NCBI GenBank assembly: GCA_027080995.1
Contig: JALWNT010000046.1
Span: 1 to 40,243, forward strand
Direction of reading: 5' to 3'
Source of the DNA: Campylobacteraceae bacterium
GTDB taxonomy: Bacteria; Campylobacterota; Campylobacteria; Campylobacterales; Sulfurovaceae
DNA length: 40,243 nucleotides
This document shows, piece after piece, positions 25,434 through 33,137 of the stretch. Each line of letters starts with the position of its first letter. Position 1 is the first letter of the stretch. The position numbers were made by a program, and so were the translations under genes. Below the pieces are notes generated by a model. The model ran no database searches, was not told the DNA's origin, and saw nothing but the letters and a program-made list of their open reading frames with translations.

Positions 25434-25453
25434 CGTGGGATAGCAATCCCACG
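25434..25453. repeat. short hairpin repeat, GTGGGATTGC type, copy 2
   Basis: CGTGGGAT-AGCA-ATCCCACG, a perfect 8-bp stem with a four-base loop, 28 bases after the EamA gene. Nearly the same element is at 14090-14107. No T-run follows; it could still mark the 3' end of the liv-EamA transcript. Confidence 0.55.
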
Positions 25454-25577
25454 CTACTACTCTCTCCCACATCAAAAGCGATTTACGACAAAACCCACGA
25501 ATTGAAAGATTTATAGATGTCTCTCAAGAAAACTCAATTCTGTTTGGTACATTTGAAGTGACGTCAGTCCTTCGCGT

Positions 25578-25909
25578 TTTCTTTTTTCTTTGCTTCGTTT
25601 CTCTTTATCACCGCACCAGGCAACTACCTCAATTTTTGAGAGAGCGAGACGTGGTGAGATGTGTGCAAAAAAGTGCGAAGGATTCCCCGTAGGGAATTCG
25701 AGGATTTTGTTTGTGCGCAGATCGCCGCGTATTGCTCTCCCCGAAGGGTGCGGCACTTTTGCCCATATGCGGCGTTGGATTTCCTTGAATTAGCCTCCGG
25801 CTAGTCCTGCAAAAATCCGCCTTGCCTATGAACAAAATTGCCGCATCAAAAGTTTGAGGTAGTTGCCTGGTGCGGTGATATCTTTGTCGCGAAACAAAGA
25901 AAAAAGAAA
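25578..25909. repeat. MITE-like element, family 1 copy A, with 27-bp perfect inverted ends
   Basis: Occupies most of the 520-base gap between the EamA gene and the secreted hydrolase gene. 25606-25632 is the exact reverse complement of 25854-25880. Outside these, pyrimidine/purine stretches containing TTTCTTTTTTCTTTG and their complement extend the arms to roughly 55 bases. The interior (about 220 bases) has short open frames but no recognisable protein. Its left part aligns with 34035-34137 at roughly 70% identity, so it belongs to a dispersed family. No target-site duplication could be fixed by eye. Confidence 0.75.
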
Positions 25910-25927
25910 TGAAGAAAAAACCATCTA

Positions 25928-26668
25928 TTATCGCTTCAAATACCGATCAAGAAAAGCTTTGATATATCTGCCTGCCGACGGCAGTGTATAGGATCCGTGC
26001 CCCTGCCCGGGAACGACGAGCAGAGTCGGCAATTGCGCTTTGGCCGCATAGAGCTCGACGCTCTTTCGAGCGAAATCCCTCTGCGAACTGACGATCAGCC
26101 AGGGAGAATTGCTCTCCTCGACCGACTCCATCACCTCCTTTTTATTGAAATTCCCAGGTGATGCCGGAGAGAGAGTCACCACCGCTTTGGGTTCGAAATC
26201 GATCATCAAAGGGATCACCGCTCCACCCCCAAGAGAAGAACCGAAAAAGACCGGCTCCTCGATCTCGATATCTTTGCGCGCCTCCATCCGATCCATCCAG
26301 GCACGCAGATCGTCCGGGATTTTTCTGAAACCGATCCGTTTCGCATCCTCCGAGAAGTGTCCGGGCCTTACCCGGATCTTTTTCCCATGGCGCCTGTCCG
26401 AAGCCCCGTGCCCACGCAGATCCACCGCCAGTGTAGCGTAGCCTCGACGGCGCATCTGCGCTGCAAGATTTTCCCACATCCTATGGTCTGCACCGTATTC
26501 GTGGGCCATCAACGCCAAACGGTAAGGCGGCTTTCCTTTAGAGGGAAGATCAAGCCACCCTTTGAGGAGAAAACCGTCTTTACTTCGGAGTGTCACTATT
26601 TCCGAAGCCGACAAGACTCCAAGCGTGCAGACGAAAAAAATCAAAAACAGTTTTTCCCATCTCCTCAT
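25928..26668 (-). CDS. secreted alpha/beta hydrolase
   Basis: 246 residues from the ATG at 26668, which has AGGAG seven bases upstream; an ATG six bases earlier leaves almost no spacing. The signal peptide (MRRWEKLFLIFFVCTLGVLSAS) directs it to the periplasm. Alpha/beta-hydrolase landmarks: LMAHEYGADHRMW, VDLRGHGAS, nucleophile GSSLGG with Ser145, probable Asp198 (SSQRDF) and His224 (PGQGHGS). The overall pattern resembles dienelactone-hydrolase or acyl-peptidase-like esterases; substrate unknown. It is followed by the MITE-like element and preceded by the FTR gene on the same strand. Confidence 0.82.
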   Translation of the reverse strand: MRRWEKLFLIFFVCTLGVLSASEIVTLRSKDGFLLKGWLDLPSKGKPPYRLALMAHEYGADHRMWENLAAQMRRRGYATLAVDLRGHGASDRRHGKKIRVRPGHFSEDAKRIGFRKIPDDLRAWMDRMEARKDIEIEEPVFFGSSLGGGAVIPLMIDFEPKAVVTLSPASPGNFNKKEVMESVEESNSPWLIVSSQRDFARKSVELYAAKAQLPTLLVVPGQGHGSYTLPSAGRYIKAFLDRYLKR

Positions 26669-26715
26669 TTTCATTCTCCTGATAAACTTTTGGACACTTT
26701 TTCGACCCGGATCGA

Positions 26716-27054
26716 TCAGTGTTCGTGGGTCGAGACATACTCCGGAGTACAGAAGATTCCACAGTGACACTTCCCCTCTTCGGGAATCTCCTTTTCGATG
26801 GCGGGTTTGCAGGGACAGAGACGGTCGTCGGCACTGACATGATTGCCCTGCTCATCTTCGATGACCATGTAGCACGGACACCAACGCTTCCCGTAAAGTA
26901 TCTTGTGACGTGCCAGGCCCATCAAGACTCCTTCGGTTACATCATGATTTGGGTTGTAGACCCATCCGAACTGTTTGCAGACTTTGTCGGCGAATCTCTT
27001 CGTTTTGTCAAACTCTTTCAAAAACTCGTCGGAACTCATATCGATCTGTTGCAT
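26716..27054 (-). CDS. ferredoxin-thioredoxin reductase, catalytic subunit
   Basis: A 4Fe-4S protein that passes electrons from ferredoxin to a thioredoxin disulfide. 112 residues. The signature is plain: CPC (59-61), CPC (80-82), CHC (96-98), followed by Cys102. The gaps of 18 and 13 residues are longer than the 16 and 8 I recall for plant FTR. No gene for a variable subunit is nearby, which fits the single-subunit forms of anaerobic and microaerophilic microbes. It lies downstream of dnaK but beyond a strong terminator, so it probably has its own promoter. Confidence 0.9.
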   Translation of the reverse strand: MQQIDMSSDEFLKEFDKTKRFADKVCKQFGWVYNPNHDVTEGVLMGLARHKILYGKRWCPCYMVIEDEQGNHVSADDRLCPCKPAIEKEIPEEGKCHCGIFCTPEYVSTHEH

Positions 27055-27221
27055 CTTATTCTCCTCTCATCGTTCTATTTTTAAAATATAACTTTTTATT
27101 CCGACGATGCAAAGAGATGTTGTAGATATTGTGGAAAAAAATGAAAGATGGGAAATCTGGTGATCCATTCGGAAAACCGTCCAAAACGGTTCCCGATAAA
27201 ACAAGGAGTTTTACAGGAGGT

Positions 27222-27242
27222 AAAAAGGCAGCTTCGGCTGCC
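27222..27242 (-). terminator. intrinsic terminator of grpE-dnaK
   Basis: On the minus strand GGCAGC-CGAA-GCTGCC followed by TTTTT: a perfect 6-bp GC stem with a GNRA-type loop, starting five bases after the dnaK stop. Confidence 0.9.
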
Positions 27243-27246
27243 GCAA

Positions 27247-29127
27247 TTACTCGACTTCGGCGTCGATGACGTCGTCGTCGGAGGGTTTTTGCTGCTGAGC
27301 ACCGCCTTGCTCACCGCCGGCTTGAGCCTGGGCGGCTTGCTGGGTCAACTTTTCATTGTGAGCGTTGAGCTCGTTGACTTTGGCTTCGATCTGCTCTTTG
27401 GTTGCCTTTTCATTCTTCAGCAACTCTTCGAGCTCGGCCACGGTCTTCTCGGCCGCTGCTTTCAGTCCGGCTTCGACCTTTTCGCCCAGTTCGCCCAGGA
27501 CTTTTTTGGTCTGATGGACCAATGCATCGGCTTTGTTCTTCAACTCGACCAGTGCTTTGCGCGCTTCGTCCTCCGCTTTGTGTGCCTCGGCATCGGCGAC
27601 CATCCGCTGGATCTCCTCCTCGCTGAGTCCCGAAGATCCGGTGATCTTGATCTCTTGCGACTTGCCGGTGGCCTTATCGGTCGCGGAGACCGTCAGGATA
27701 CCGTTGGCGTCGATGTCGAAGGTCACCTCGATCTGAGGTACACCGCGGGGTGCGGGCGGGATACCGGTGAGTTCGAACATTCCAAGCGACTTGTTGTCTT
27801 TGGCAAACTCCCGCTCACCCTGCACGACATGGATGGTAACCGCCGGCTGATTGTCCTCCGCCGTCGAGAAGATCTGGGACTTCTTGACGGGGATGGTCGT
27901 ACCCTTCTCGATGATCTTGGTGGTCACGCCGCCCAGCGTCTCGATCCCGAGACTCAGAGGTGTGACGTCGAGCAGGAGTACATCTTTGACGTCTCCGGTC
28001 AGTACACCGCCTTGGATCGCCGCACCGATGGCGACGACTTCGTCGGGGTTGACCGACTTGTTGAGCTCCTTGCCGAAGTAGGCTTTGACCTTCTCCTGGA
28101 CCAGAGGCACCCGGGTCGATCCGCCGACCATGACGACCTCTTTGATCTCGCTCTTGCTCAGGCCGGACTCTTTGAGGACTTCGTCGATCTTGGTGATGGT
28201 CTTTTCGACCAAATCCTCGATCAGCGACTCAAATTTCGCCCGGGTGATCTTCATCACCAGGTGCTTCGGTCCGGTAGCGTCCGCGGTGATGAAGGGGAGA
28301 TTGATCTCCGTTTCGGTCGCGGTGGAGAGCTCTTTTTTCGCATTTTCCGCCGCTTCCTTGAGGCGCTGCAGCGCCATGATGTCGGCTTTGAGGTCGATGC
28401 CGTTCTCTTTCTTGAACTCTTCGACGATGTAGTCGATGAGCCGGTTGTCGAAGTCGTCACCGCCCAAGAAGGCATCTCCGCCGGTGGCCAAAACTTCTAC
28501 GACGCCGTCGCCGGTCTCCAGAATCGTCACGTCGAAAGTACCGCCTCCGAGGTCGTAGACGGCGATATTTTCGCTCTCTTTTTTATCCAACCCGTAAGCC
28601 AGAGCCGCGGAGGTGGGCTCGTTGATGATCCGCAGGACGTTCAGCCCCGCGATGGTTCCCGCCTCTTTGGTCGCTTTACGCTGCGCATCATTGAAGTAGG
28701 CGGGTACGGTAATGACCGCGTCGGTCACCGTGCTTCCCAGGTAAGCCTCCGCATCCTCTTTGAGTTTCATCAGGATTTTGGCGGAGATCTCCTGGGGCGT
28801 ATAAGTCTTCCCGTCGATTTCGATGGCGCAAGCGCCGTTGCGATCGACGACATGGTAGGGCAGACGCTCTTTGGCTTCTTTGGCTTTCTCTTCGTTACAC
28901 ATCAGACCCATGATCCGCTTGACGGAGTAGATGGTCTTTTCGGGGTTGGTGACCATCTGCCGCTTGGCGGGATCTCCGACGAGGACTTCACCTTTGTCGG
29001 TGAAAGCCACGACGGAGGGAGTCGTGTTTTTCCCCTCTTTGTTGGGGATGATTTTGGCTTCGCCATTTTCATAAACGGCCATTGCCGAGTTGGTGGTTCC
29101 GAGGTCTATTCCGATAGGTTTACTCAT
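27247..29127 (-). CDS. dnaK: Hsp70 chaperone DnaK
   Basis: ATP-dependent chaperone working with GrpE (next gene upstream) and DnaJ (30.9 kb). 626 residues, full length. The nucleotide-binding domain starts [18 protein letters not shown]; other landmarks are [43 protein letters not shown] and [11 protein letters not shown]. The substrate-binding domain and helical lid follow, ending in a Gln/Gly-rich tail and [10 protein letters not shown]. It is co-transcribed with grpE and closed by a strong terminator. Confidence 0.98.
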   Translation of the reverse strand: MSKPIGIDLGTTNSAMAVYENGEAKIIPNKEGKNTTPSVVAFTDKGEVLVGDPAKRQMVTNPEKTIYSVKRIMGLMCNEEKAKEAKERLPYHVVDRNGACAIEIDGKTYTPQEISAKILMKLKEDAEAYLGSTVTDAVITVPAYFNDAQRKATKEAGTIAGLNVLRIINEPTSAALAYGLDKKESENIAVYDLGGGTFDVTILETGDGVVEVLATGGDAFLGGDDFDNRLIDYIVEEFKKENGIDLKADIMALQRLKEAAENAKKELSTATETEINLPFITADATGPKHLVMKITRAKFESLIEDLVEKTITKIDEVLKESGLSKSEIKEVVMVGGSTRVPLVQEKVKAYFGKELNKSVNPDEVVAIGAAIQGGVLTGDVKDVLLLDVTPLSLGIETLGGVTTKIIEKGTTIPVKKSQIFSTAEDNQPAVTIHVVQGEREFAKDNKSLGMFELTGIPPAPRGVPQIEVTFDIDANGILTVSATDKATGKSQEIKITGSSGLSEEEIQRMVADAEAHKAEDEARKALVELKNKADALVHQTKKVLGELGEKVEAGLKAAAEKTVAELEELLKNEKATKEQIEAKVNELNAHNEKLTQQAAQAQAGGEQGGAQQQKPSDDDVIDAEVE

Positions 29128-29224
29128 TTTTCTTTCTCCTTTTCTCGTTTCATTTGCTGATATTATAGTTCGTTTCGCTCAAAGCGAAGGCTACTCAGGT
29201 TGCTTTCGCTCTCCTTTTATCACC

Positions 29225-29776
29225 TTATTTCTTTGTCGTCACCATCGAAGGACGCAAAACGCGATCTTTGAGTTTGTATCCTTTCTGATAAACATCGACG
29301 ATCTCGTTCTTTTCATGCGCTTCGCTTTCGACTTGCTGAACGACCTGATGGACATGCGGATCGAAAACCCCTTCGTTCTCGATCGCTTCGACTCCATGCT
29401 TTTTCAAGACTTTGATGAGTTGCTCATACGTCAGAGCCATTCCTTCCTTGATCTTTTCCACCGCTTCGTCTCCTTCGATCTGATCGATCGTTCCCAGAGC
29501 ACTCTCGAAAGAGTCGACGACGGTGAGTAAGTCGGTTGCGAAGGATTCGTTGGCGAATGCGACGGCGTTGGCCTTCTCTTTTTCGAGCCGTTTTTTCATG
29601 TTTTCAAAATCGGCGTGGGCTCTTAGATACTTGTCTTTGGTCTCTTCGAGCTCTTTTCGACAGGCTTCCAACTCCTCCGATTCTCTCCCGTTTTCAGCTT
29701 GCGCTTCTTCGTTCACCTCTACGATTTTTTCGTCCTTTCTCTCTTCGCTCTTTTTTTGCTTCTTTTCTTTGCTCAT
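29225..29776 (-). CDS. grpE: nucleotide exchange factor GrpE
   Basis: Releases ADP from DnaK. 183 residues: a very charged N-terminal tail (Lys/Glu-rich), a long coiled coil (about 30-85, with YLRAHADFENMKKRLEKEK), then the four-helix part and beta-wing (GVFDPHVHQVVQQVESEAHEKNEIVDVYQKGYKLKDRVLRPSMV). It is first in grpE-dnaK. Other Campylobacterota I recall have hrcA directly in front; here the upstream gene is recR and the promoter carries a HAIR-like inverted repeat instead. Confidence 0.97.
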   Translation of the reverse strand: MSKEKKQKKSEERKDEKIVEVNEEAQAENGRESEELEACRKELEETKDKYLRAHADFENMKKRLEKEKANAVAFANESFATDLLTVVDSFESALGTIDQIEGDEAVEKIKEGMALTYEQLIKVLKKHGVEAIENEGVFDPHVHQVVQQVESEAHEKNEIVDVYQKGYKLKDRVLRPSMVTTKK

Positions 29777-29806
29777 AAGGTTCCCCCTTTCTGAAATTTC
29801 ATGTAT

Positions 29807-29837
29807 TATAGTGTATTGAGTAGTGAATTGTCAAGGT
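29807..29837 (-). promoter_or_regulatory. grpE-dnaK sigma-70 promoter overlapped by a HAIR-like operator
   Basis: On the minus strand TTGACA (29831-29836), 18 bases, TATAAT (29807-29812): both hexamers are exact consensus. Over the -35 and spacer lies CTTGACA-N7-ACTCAAT (29817-29837), matching 11 of 14 positions of the HspR-binding HAIR element (CTTGAGT-N7-ACTCAAG) with the right spacing. This suggests strong transcription repressed by an HspR-type regulator encoded elsewhere. No CIRCE element is seen. Confidence 0.75.
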
Positions 29838-29888
29838 TGAATCAGTGAAATATTTTATTATTCTTTAGTCTTGTTGGATCAAGAATCT

Positions 29889-30458
29889 TTAGATTTTGAC
29901 ACGGTCCTCCAGGGCCCGTGAGAGGGAAAGGAGGTCGATGTTTTCGAGTTCGACTCCGGTGGGAACCCCCTGAGCGATGCGGGTAAAGGTGAGAGAACGC
30001 CCCTCGAGACGACTCTCGATGTAGAGGATCATCGTATCGGCGGCAATGCCTGGGGGAAAAGCGAAAATCACCTCCTCCACCTCTTCGACCACCCGGCTGA
30101 GATGGTTTTCATCCAGATCCTCGAGCGAAGTGACGATGTAGTAGAGGCCGTCATAATGCCCGGAATCCTCCAAAGCGAAGATATCCCGAGCACTCTGGAC
30201 AACGCATAGTTTGCTCCGGTCCCGACTCTCATCGCTGCAGATCGTGCAGAGTTCATCCTCACTGAGAGCATGACATCGGCTGCACTTTCTAACGGTCGAA
30301 ACGGCATGCTCAATCGCGTGAGCCAGTTTGATCGCACCGAATCTATCTTCGTTTACGAGATGATACGCCAAGCGCAGCGCACTTTTTCTCCCGATACTCG
30401 GCAGTGTATTGAGCGCTTCCACCAGGCTTTCAAACGCATCGACTCTGTAGCGTCTCAT
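29889..30458 (-). CDS. recR: recombination mediator RecR
   Basis: Partner of RecO (and RecF) in loading RecA. 189 residues. Helix-hairpin-helix near the N-terminus (NTLPSIGRKSALRLAYHLV), Cys4 zinc motif at 59, 62, 71 and 74 (CSRCHALSEDELCTIC), a Toprim domain (CVVQSARDIFALEDSGHYDGLYYIV) and the C-terminal Walker-like segment (LTFTRIAQGVPTGVELENID). Its ATG overlaps the stop of the upstream Dabb gene by four bases. Confidence 0.96.
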   Translation of the reverse strand: MRRYRVDAFESLVEALNTLPSIGRKSALRLAYHLVNEDRFGAIKLAHAIEHAVSTVRKCSRCHALSEDELCTICSDESRDRSKLCVVQSARDIFALEDSGHYDGLYYIVTSLEDLDENHLSRVVEEVEEVIFAFPPGIAADTMILYIESRLEGRSLTFTRIAQGVPTGVELENIDLLSLSRALEDRVKI

Positions 30459-30757
30459 CGGGGGTCGGTTTCGTAATCCACGACTTTCGAGTATTCGGTG
30501 ACACCTTTGAGAAAATCGATCACTTCCCGATGTACGGGATGGTCCGCATACTCTCTCAAACCCTCTCGATCGTCAAAAACAGCCCTCAGACAGAGGTCCA
30601 TCGCCCGCTCCTCGTCGGCAAAGTTGATCCCCGTCTCCATTGAACGCAACGAAGGGACTCTCCCCATCAATCCGTCGATCATCTCTTGCGCCAGTTTCAG
30701 GTTTTTCTCCTTCTCCTCTCCCTCGAGAAATTTGATCATCACGACATGAATCACCAT
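30455..30757 (-). CDS. Dabb (stress-response alpha/beta barrel) family protein
   Basis: A 100-residue dimeric-barrel protein. It starts MVIHVVMIKFLEGEEKEKN and has the family His and Tyr/Asp strings (YADHPVHREVIDFLKGV). No catalytic role can be assigned; members range from enzymes to stress proteins. Translationally coupled to recR through an ATGA overlap, and divergent from dnaJ. Confidence 0.85.
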   Translation of the reverse strand: MVIHVVMIKFLEGEEKEKNLKLAQEMIDGLMGRVPSLRSMETGINFADEERAMDLCLRAVFDDREGLREYADHPVHREVIDFLKGVTEYSKVVDYETDPR

Positions 30758-30806
30758 GGCTGGTCCTTCTCAAATATTTTGGGAGATTATAACCAAACGC
30801 TCTCTT

Positions 30807-30812
30807 TATAAT
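30807..30812 (+). promoter_or_regulatory. putative -10 element of dnaJ
   Basis: Exact TATAAT 70 bases ahead of the dnaJ ATG, without an obvious -35. No HAIR-like repeat is visible here, so dnaJ may be controlled differently from grpE-dnaK. Confidence 0.45.
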
Positions 30813-30882
30813 ATGTTAGAATTCCGCCAAAACTTCTCCGAAATATTCAAAAAAATCCGAGAGAGCAGGAGTACGACAAAGC

Positions 30883-32004
30883 ATGCAAAACGTCGACTAT
30901 TACGAAATCCTTCAAGTAAGCCGGGACGCCACCGGCGCCGAGATCAAAAAAGCCTATCGAAAACTGGCTCTGAAATACCACCCCGATAAAAATCCCGGAG
31001 ACAAAGAGGCCGAAGAGCGCTTCAAGCTGATCAACGAAGCCTACGGAGTCCTCAGCGACGAAGAGAAGCGCAGCCTCTATGATCGCTACGGCAAAGAGGG
31101 GCTCGAGCGCCAGGGGGCCGGTTTTCATGCCGACAGTATGGACGACATCATGGACATCTTCAACTCCATGTTCGGCGGGGCATTCGGAGGCTTCGGCGGA
31201 GGGCAGAAACGCCGCGGATCCGGACTCAAGTATTCCCTCGACCTCGAAGTGGAGATGGACTTGAGCTTTCACGAAGCGGTCTTCGGTACGGAAAAAGAGA
31301 TCACTCTGCGATACAAAGTCCCCTGCCCCGCCTGCGACGGCAGCGGAGCCAAAGAGACTGCGACCTGCGACTACTGCGGAGGTCAGGGGCAGATCGTCAT
31401 GCGCCAGGGATTCATGACCTTCGCTCAGGAGTGCCCCCAGTGTCATGGAAGCGGCCGTATCGTCAAAGAGCGTTGCGGTGAGTGTCAAGGGCGAGGGTAT
31501 ATGGAGAAAGAGGAGACGGTACATCTGACAATCCCCGCCGGCATAGACAGCGGCAACCGCCTCCGTATTCCGGGCAAAGGCAACGAAGATCATCGGGGAC
31601 GGCGTGGAGATCTCTATGTTCTTTTCCTCGTCGAAGAGGATGAACATTTTGTCCGAGAGGGCAACAATCTTTACATCGAAGTTCCCGTATTCTTCACCCA
31701 GTGCATCCTCGGAGAGGAGATCAGTATCCCTTCCCTTGAAGGAGAACTTCCGCTGACACTCAAAGCGGCCACCCGGGATCGTGAGCAGTTTATCTTCCGG
31801 GGCAAAGGCGTCCCCGATGTGCACAGCAGACGCCGTGGAGACCTCATCGCTCAGATTAAAATGATCCTTCCCAAAAAGCTCGACGAAACACAAAAAGAGC
31901 TCCTCGAAAAACTCCAAGAGAGTTTCGGACTCGAAAGTCATCCGCACAAAAGCACCTTTGAAAACGCTTTCGACAAAATCAAAAAATGGATCAAAGGGAA
32001 GTGA
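30883..32004 (+). CDS. dnaJ: Hsp40 co-chaperone DnaJ
   Basis: Delivers substrates to DnaK and stimulates its ATPase. 373 residues, type I: J domain 1-70 with HPD at 33-35, Gly/Phe-rich linker about 92-107, four CxxCxGxG zinc repeats within about 148-205 ([32 protein letters not shown]), then the substrate-binding and dimerisation domains. It is transcribed alone and converges with hup. Confidence 0.97.
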   Translation: MQNVDYYEILQVSRDATGAEIKKAYRKLALKYHPDKNPGDKEAEERFKLINEAYGVLSDEEKRSLYDRYGKEGLERQGAGFHADSMDDIMDIFNSMFGGAFGGFGGGQKRRGSGLKYSLDLEVEMDLSFHEAVFGTEKEITLRYKVPCPACDGSGAKETATCDYCGGQGQIVMRQGFMTFAQECPQCHGSGRIVKERCGECQGRGYMEKEETVHLTIPAGIDSGNRLRIPGKGNEDHRGRRGDLYVLFLVEEDEHFVREGNNLYIEVPVFFTQCILGEEISIPSLEGELPLTLKAATRDREQFIFRGKGVPDVHSRRRGDLIAQIKMILPKKLDETQKELLEKLQESFGLESHPHKSTFENAFDKIKKWIKGK

Positions 32005-32021
32005 AAATTATCAAGTAAGTA

Positions 32022-32049
32022 AGAAAAATTCGGTCGGGAAAACCGACCG
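32022..32049 (-). terminator. intrinsic terminator of hup
   Basis: On the minus strand CGGTCGG-TTTTC-CCGACCG, a perfect 7-bp stem, then AATTTTTCTT. It lies 20 bases after the hup stop, between convergent hup and dnaJ. Confidence 0.88.
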
Positions 32050-32069
32050 CAATGCAATGAGAGAGAAGT

Positions 32070-32345
32070 TTAGGCGACGACGTCTTTGACGGTTTTGCCG
32101 AACTTGAATTTGGGAGCGGTGTGAGCAGGTTTGGTATAGGTGCGGTCCGTACCGGGTACCTTGCCGCTCTTTTCAGGAACTTCCACTGTGCTGAAGGTTC
32201 CGAAGCCGACGAGGGTGACGCTCTTTTTCTGTTTGAGGGCTTCGGTGACCGCTTCGGTAAATGCCTTTATAGCTTTTTCAGCTGCGGCTTTGCTCTCGTA
32301 GCCCCCTTTCTCTTTGACCAGTTCGACGAATTCGTCTTTTTTCAT
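32070..32345 (-). CDS. hup: HU-family DNA-binding protein
   Basis: Nucleoid protein that bends and compacts DNA. 91 residues from the ATG at 32345 (AAAGGA upstream; the start MKKDEFVELV fits the family). In-frame ATGs further up give a non-homologous 17-residue extension over the promoter. HU landmarks: helical N-terminus, LVGFGTFSTVEVP, and an arm region in which the usual GRNPQTG is replaced by KVPGTDRTYTKPAHTAPKFKFGKTVK. It has its own likely promoter at 32370-32396 and, further upstream, a c-di-GMP riboswitch with a terminator. Confidence 0.93.
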   Translation of the reverse strand: MKKDEFVELVKEKGGYESKAAAEKAIKAFTEAVTEALKQKKSVTLVGFGTFSTVEVPEKSGKVPGTDRTYTKPAHTAPKFKFGKTVKDVVA

Positions 32346-32369
32346 ATTTGTGTCCTTTTCCATATTTGA

Positions 32370-32396
32370 TTGATACCCATTTATTATAGGTATCAA
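32370..32396 (-). promoter_or_regulatory. hup -10 element inside a perfect dyad
   Basis: TTGATACC (32370-32377) and GGTATCAA (32389-32396) form a perfect 8-bp inverted repeat with an 11-base centre. The centre holds the minus-strand TATAAT (32383-32388). The dyad could be an operator for an unidentified regulator or an RNA hairpin in transcripts coming from upstream. Confidence 0.55.
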
Positions 32397-32434
32397 CTTC
32401 TTATAAGGCGTTTAAAGCACAACGCCCACAGCCC

Positions 32435-32487
32435 AAAAAGCCGGAGGGGGAGGGGAACCGCACCCTTTCTCCCAGGATTTCTCCGGC
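32435..32487 (-). terminator. riboswitch-linked intrinsic terminator
   Basis: On the minus strand GCCGGAG (32481-32487) pairs with CTCCGGC (32440-32446), followed by TTTTT. Inside it, GGGAG/CTCCC and GGG/CCC extend the stem with bulges. It starts 17 bases after the aptamer and ends 90 bases before hup, which is the expected place for an expression platform. Confidence 0.8.
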
Positions 32488-32504
32488 ACTCTACACCGCA
32501 AAAT

Positions 32505-32589
32505 GCAACCCGGCTATCTCCCCTCTATCCGAATCCATAGGAGAGACCCGTGGCTTTCCGTCCCAGTCTCACGACAGGTTTGGCCGCGC
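32505..32589 (-). ncRNA. c-di-GMP-I riboswitch (GEMM-I aptamer)
   Basis: Minus-strand landmarks in order: GGCCAAACC; a hairpin CCTGTC-GTGA-GACTGG with a GNRA tetraloop (32563-32578); GGGACGGAAAGCC; a second stem closed by CTCTCC (32540-32545) and GGGGAG (32518-32523); and the conserved tail ATAGCCGGGTTGC. These match the core of Vibrio Vc2-type GEMM-I RNAs, including the GNRA loop that docks in the second stem. The closing helix P1 is weak by eye. It lies after the tRNA-Leu terminator and ahead of a terminator and hup. Confidence 0.82.
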
Positions 32590-32600
32590 TTATAATAAAT

Positions 32601-32647
32601 AAAAAAAGTTGGAATTTCCCTTAGAAACTGTTTGAATAGTTTTCCAA
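32601..32647 (-). terminator. terminator of tRNA-Leu
   Basis: On the minus strand TTGGAA (32642-32647) pairs with TTCCAA (32609-32614), with a further inner AAACT/AGTTT pairing, then C and TTTTTTT (32601-32607). It lies about 40 bases after the tRNA. The T-run leads directly into TATTATAAG, a possible -10 for the riboswitch transcript. Confidence 0.7.
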
Positions 32648-32685
32648 TTATATATTTTGGAGATAGGTGTCTGGAGAATTGTGTT

Positions 32686-32771
32686 TGGTGCGGCAGAGAG
32701 GATTTGAACCTCCACGGGCTTGCGCCCACCAGCCCCTCAAGCTGGCGTGTCTACCGTTCCACCACTGCCGC
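32686..32771 (-). tRNA. tRNA-Leu, anticodon GAG
   Basis: 86 bases with encoded CCA. Acceptor GCGGCAG/CTGCCGC, anticodon stem CCAGC/GCTGG around loop TTGAGGG (anticodon GAG, reading CTC and CTT), long class II variable arm GGGC-GCAA-GCCC, and T-arm GGAGG-TTCAAAT-CCTCT. The long variable arm confirms a leucine-type tRNA. CTC codons are common in the neighbouring genes. Confidence 0.97.
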
Positions 32772-32792
32772 GTGGAGAACGTCTTTCAACGT

Positions 32793-32812
32793 GGGCGGCA
32801 TTATAACCGCCC
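32793..32812 (-). promoter_or_regulatory. tRNA-Leu -10 element inside a GC dyad
   Basis: On the minus strand GGGCGG-TTATAATG-CCGCCC: TATAAT (32800-32805) lies within the 8-base centre of a perfect 6-bp inverted repeat, about 28 bases ahead of the tRNA. It could double as a stem at the end of the atpE transcript. Confidence 0.55.
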
Positions 32813-32828
32813 TACGCTTAAATCTCTC

Positions 32829-33137
32829 TTAGCCGAGGAAAGGGTTGGCGTAGAGAGCGATCAGTGCAATGACCAGAGTATAGATGACCTGTGCTTCGAT
32901 CATCGCCAGAGCGATGAACATCGTCGTCATCAGCTTACCGCCGAGACCGGGGTTGCGTGCTGTACCGGCGATCGTGGCCGCAGCGGTATGTCCCATACCG
33001 ATCGCACCGCCGAGAGCGGCAAGGCCGAGGCCGACACCGGCAGCGACGACGGAGTAAGCTTGGATCATACTCTGACCCTCTTCACCGGCGAGAGCAAAGG
33101 CACCGAGTGCGAGGAAAAGTGCAAAAAACTTTTTCAT
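32829..33137 (-). CDS. atpE: ATP synthase F0 subunit c
   Basis: Forms the rotating c-ring of the ATP synthase. 102 residues from the ATG at 33137 (AAGGAA upstream). An N-terminal signal-like segment (MKKFFALFLALGAFALAGEEG) precedes the two-helix hairpin: helix 1 with GLGLAALGGAIGMG, polar loop ARNPG (Arg61-Asn62-Pro63), helix 2 with the ion-carrying Glu81 (MIEAQVIY). No other atp genes are nearby, as is usual in Campylobacterota. No sodium-binding signature is obvious, so proton coupling is likely. Confidence 0.94.
   Translation of the reverse strand: MKKFFALFLALGAFALAGEEGQSMIQAYSVVAAGVGLGLAALGGAIGMGHTAAATIAGTARNPGLGGKLMTTMFIALAMIEAQVIYTLVIALIALYANPFLG

Noticed and set aside
25511-25835. Short open frames inside the 25.6-kb element
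   Set aside because: Both strands are open by chance in places, the frames are not preserved in copy B, and no domain is visible.
27148-29160. 670-codon open frame on the plus strand opposite dnaK
   Set aside because: It mirrors dnaK, has no ribosome site or recognisable domain, and is explained by the GC-rich third-position bias of dnaK.
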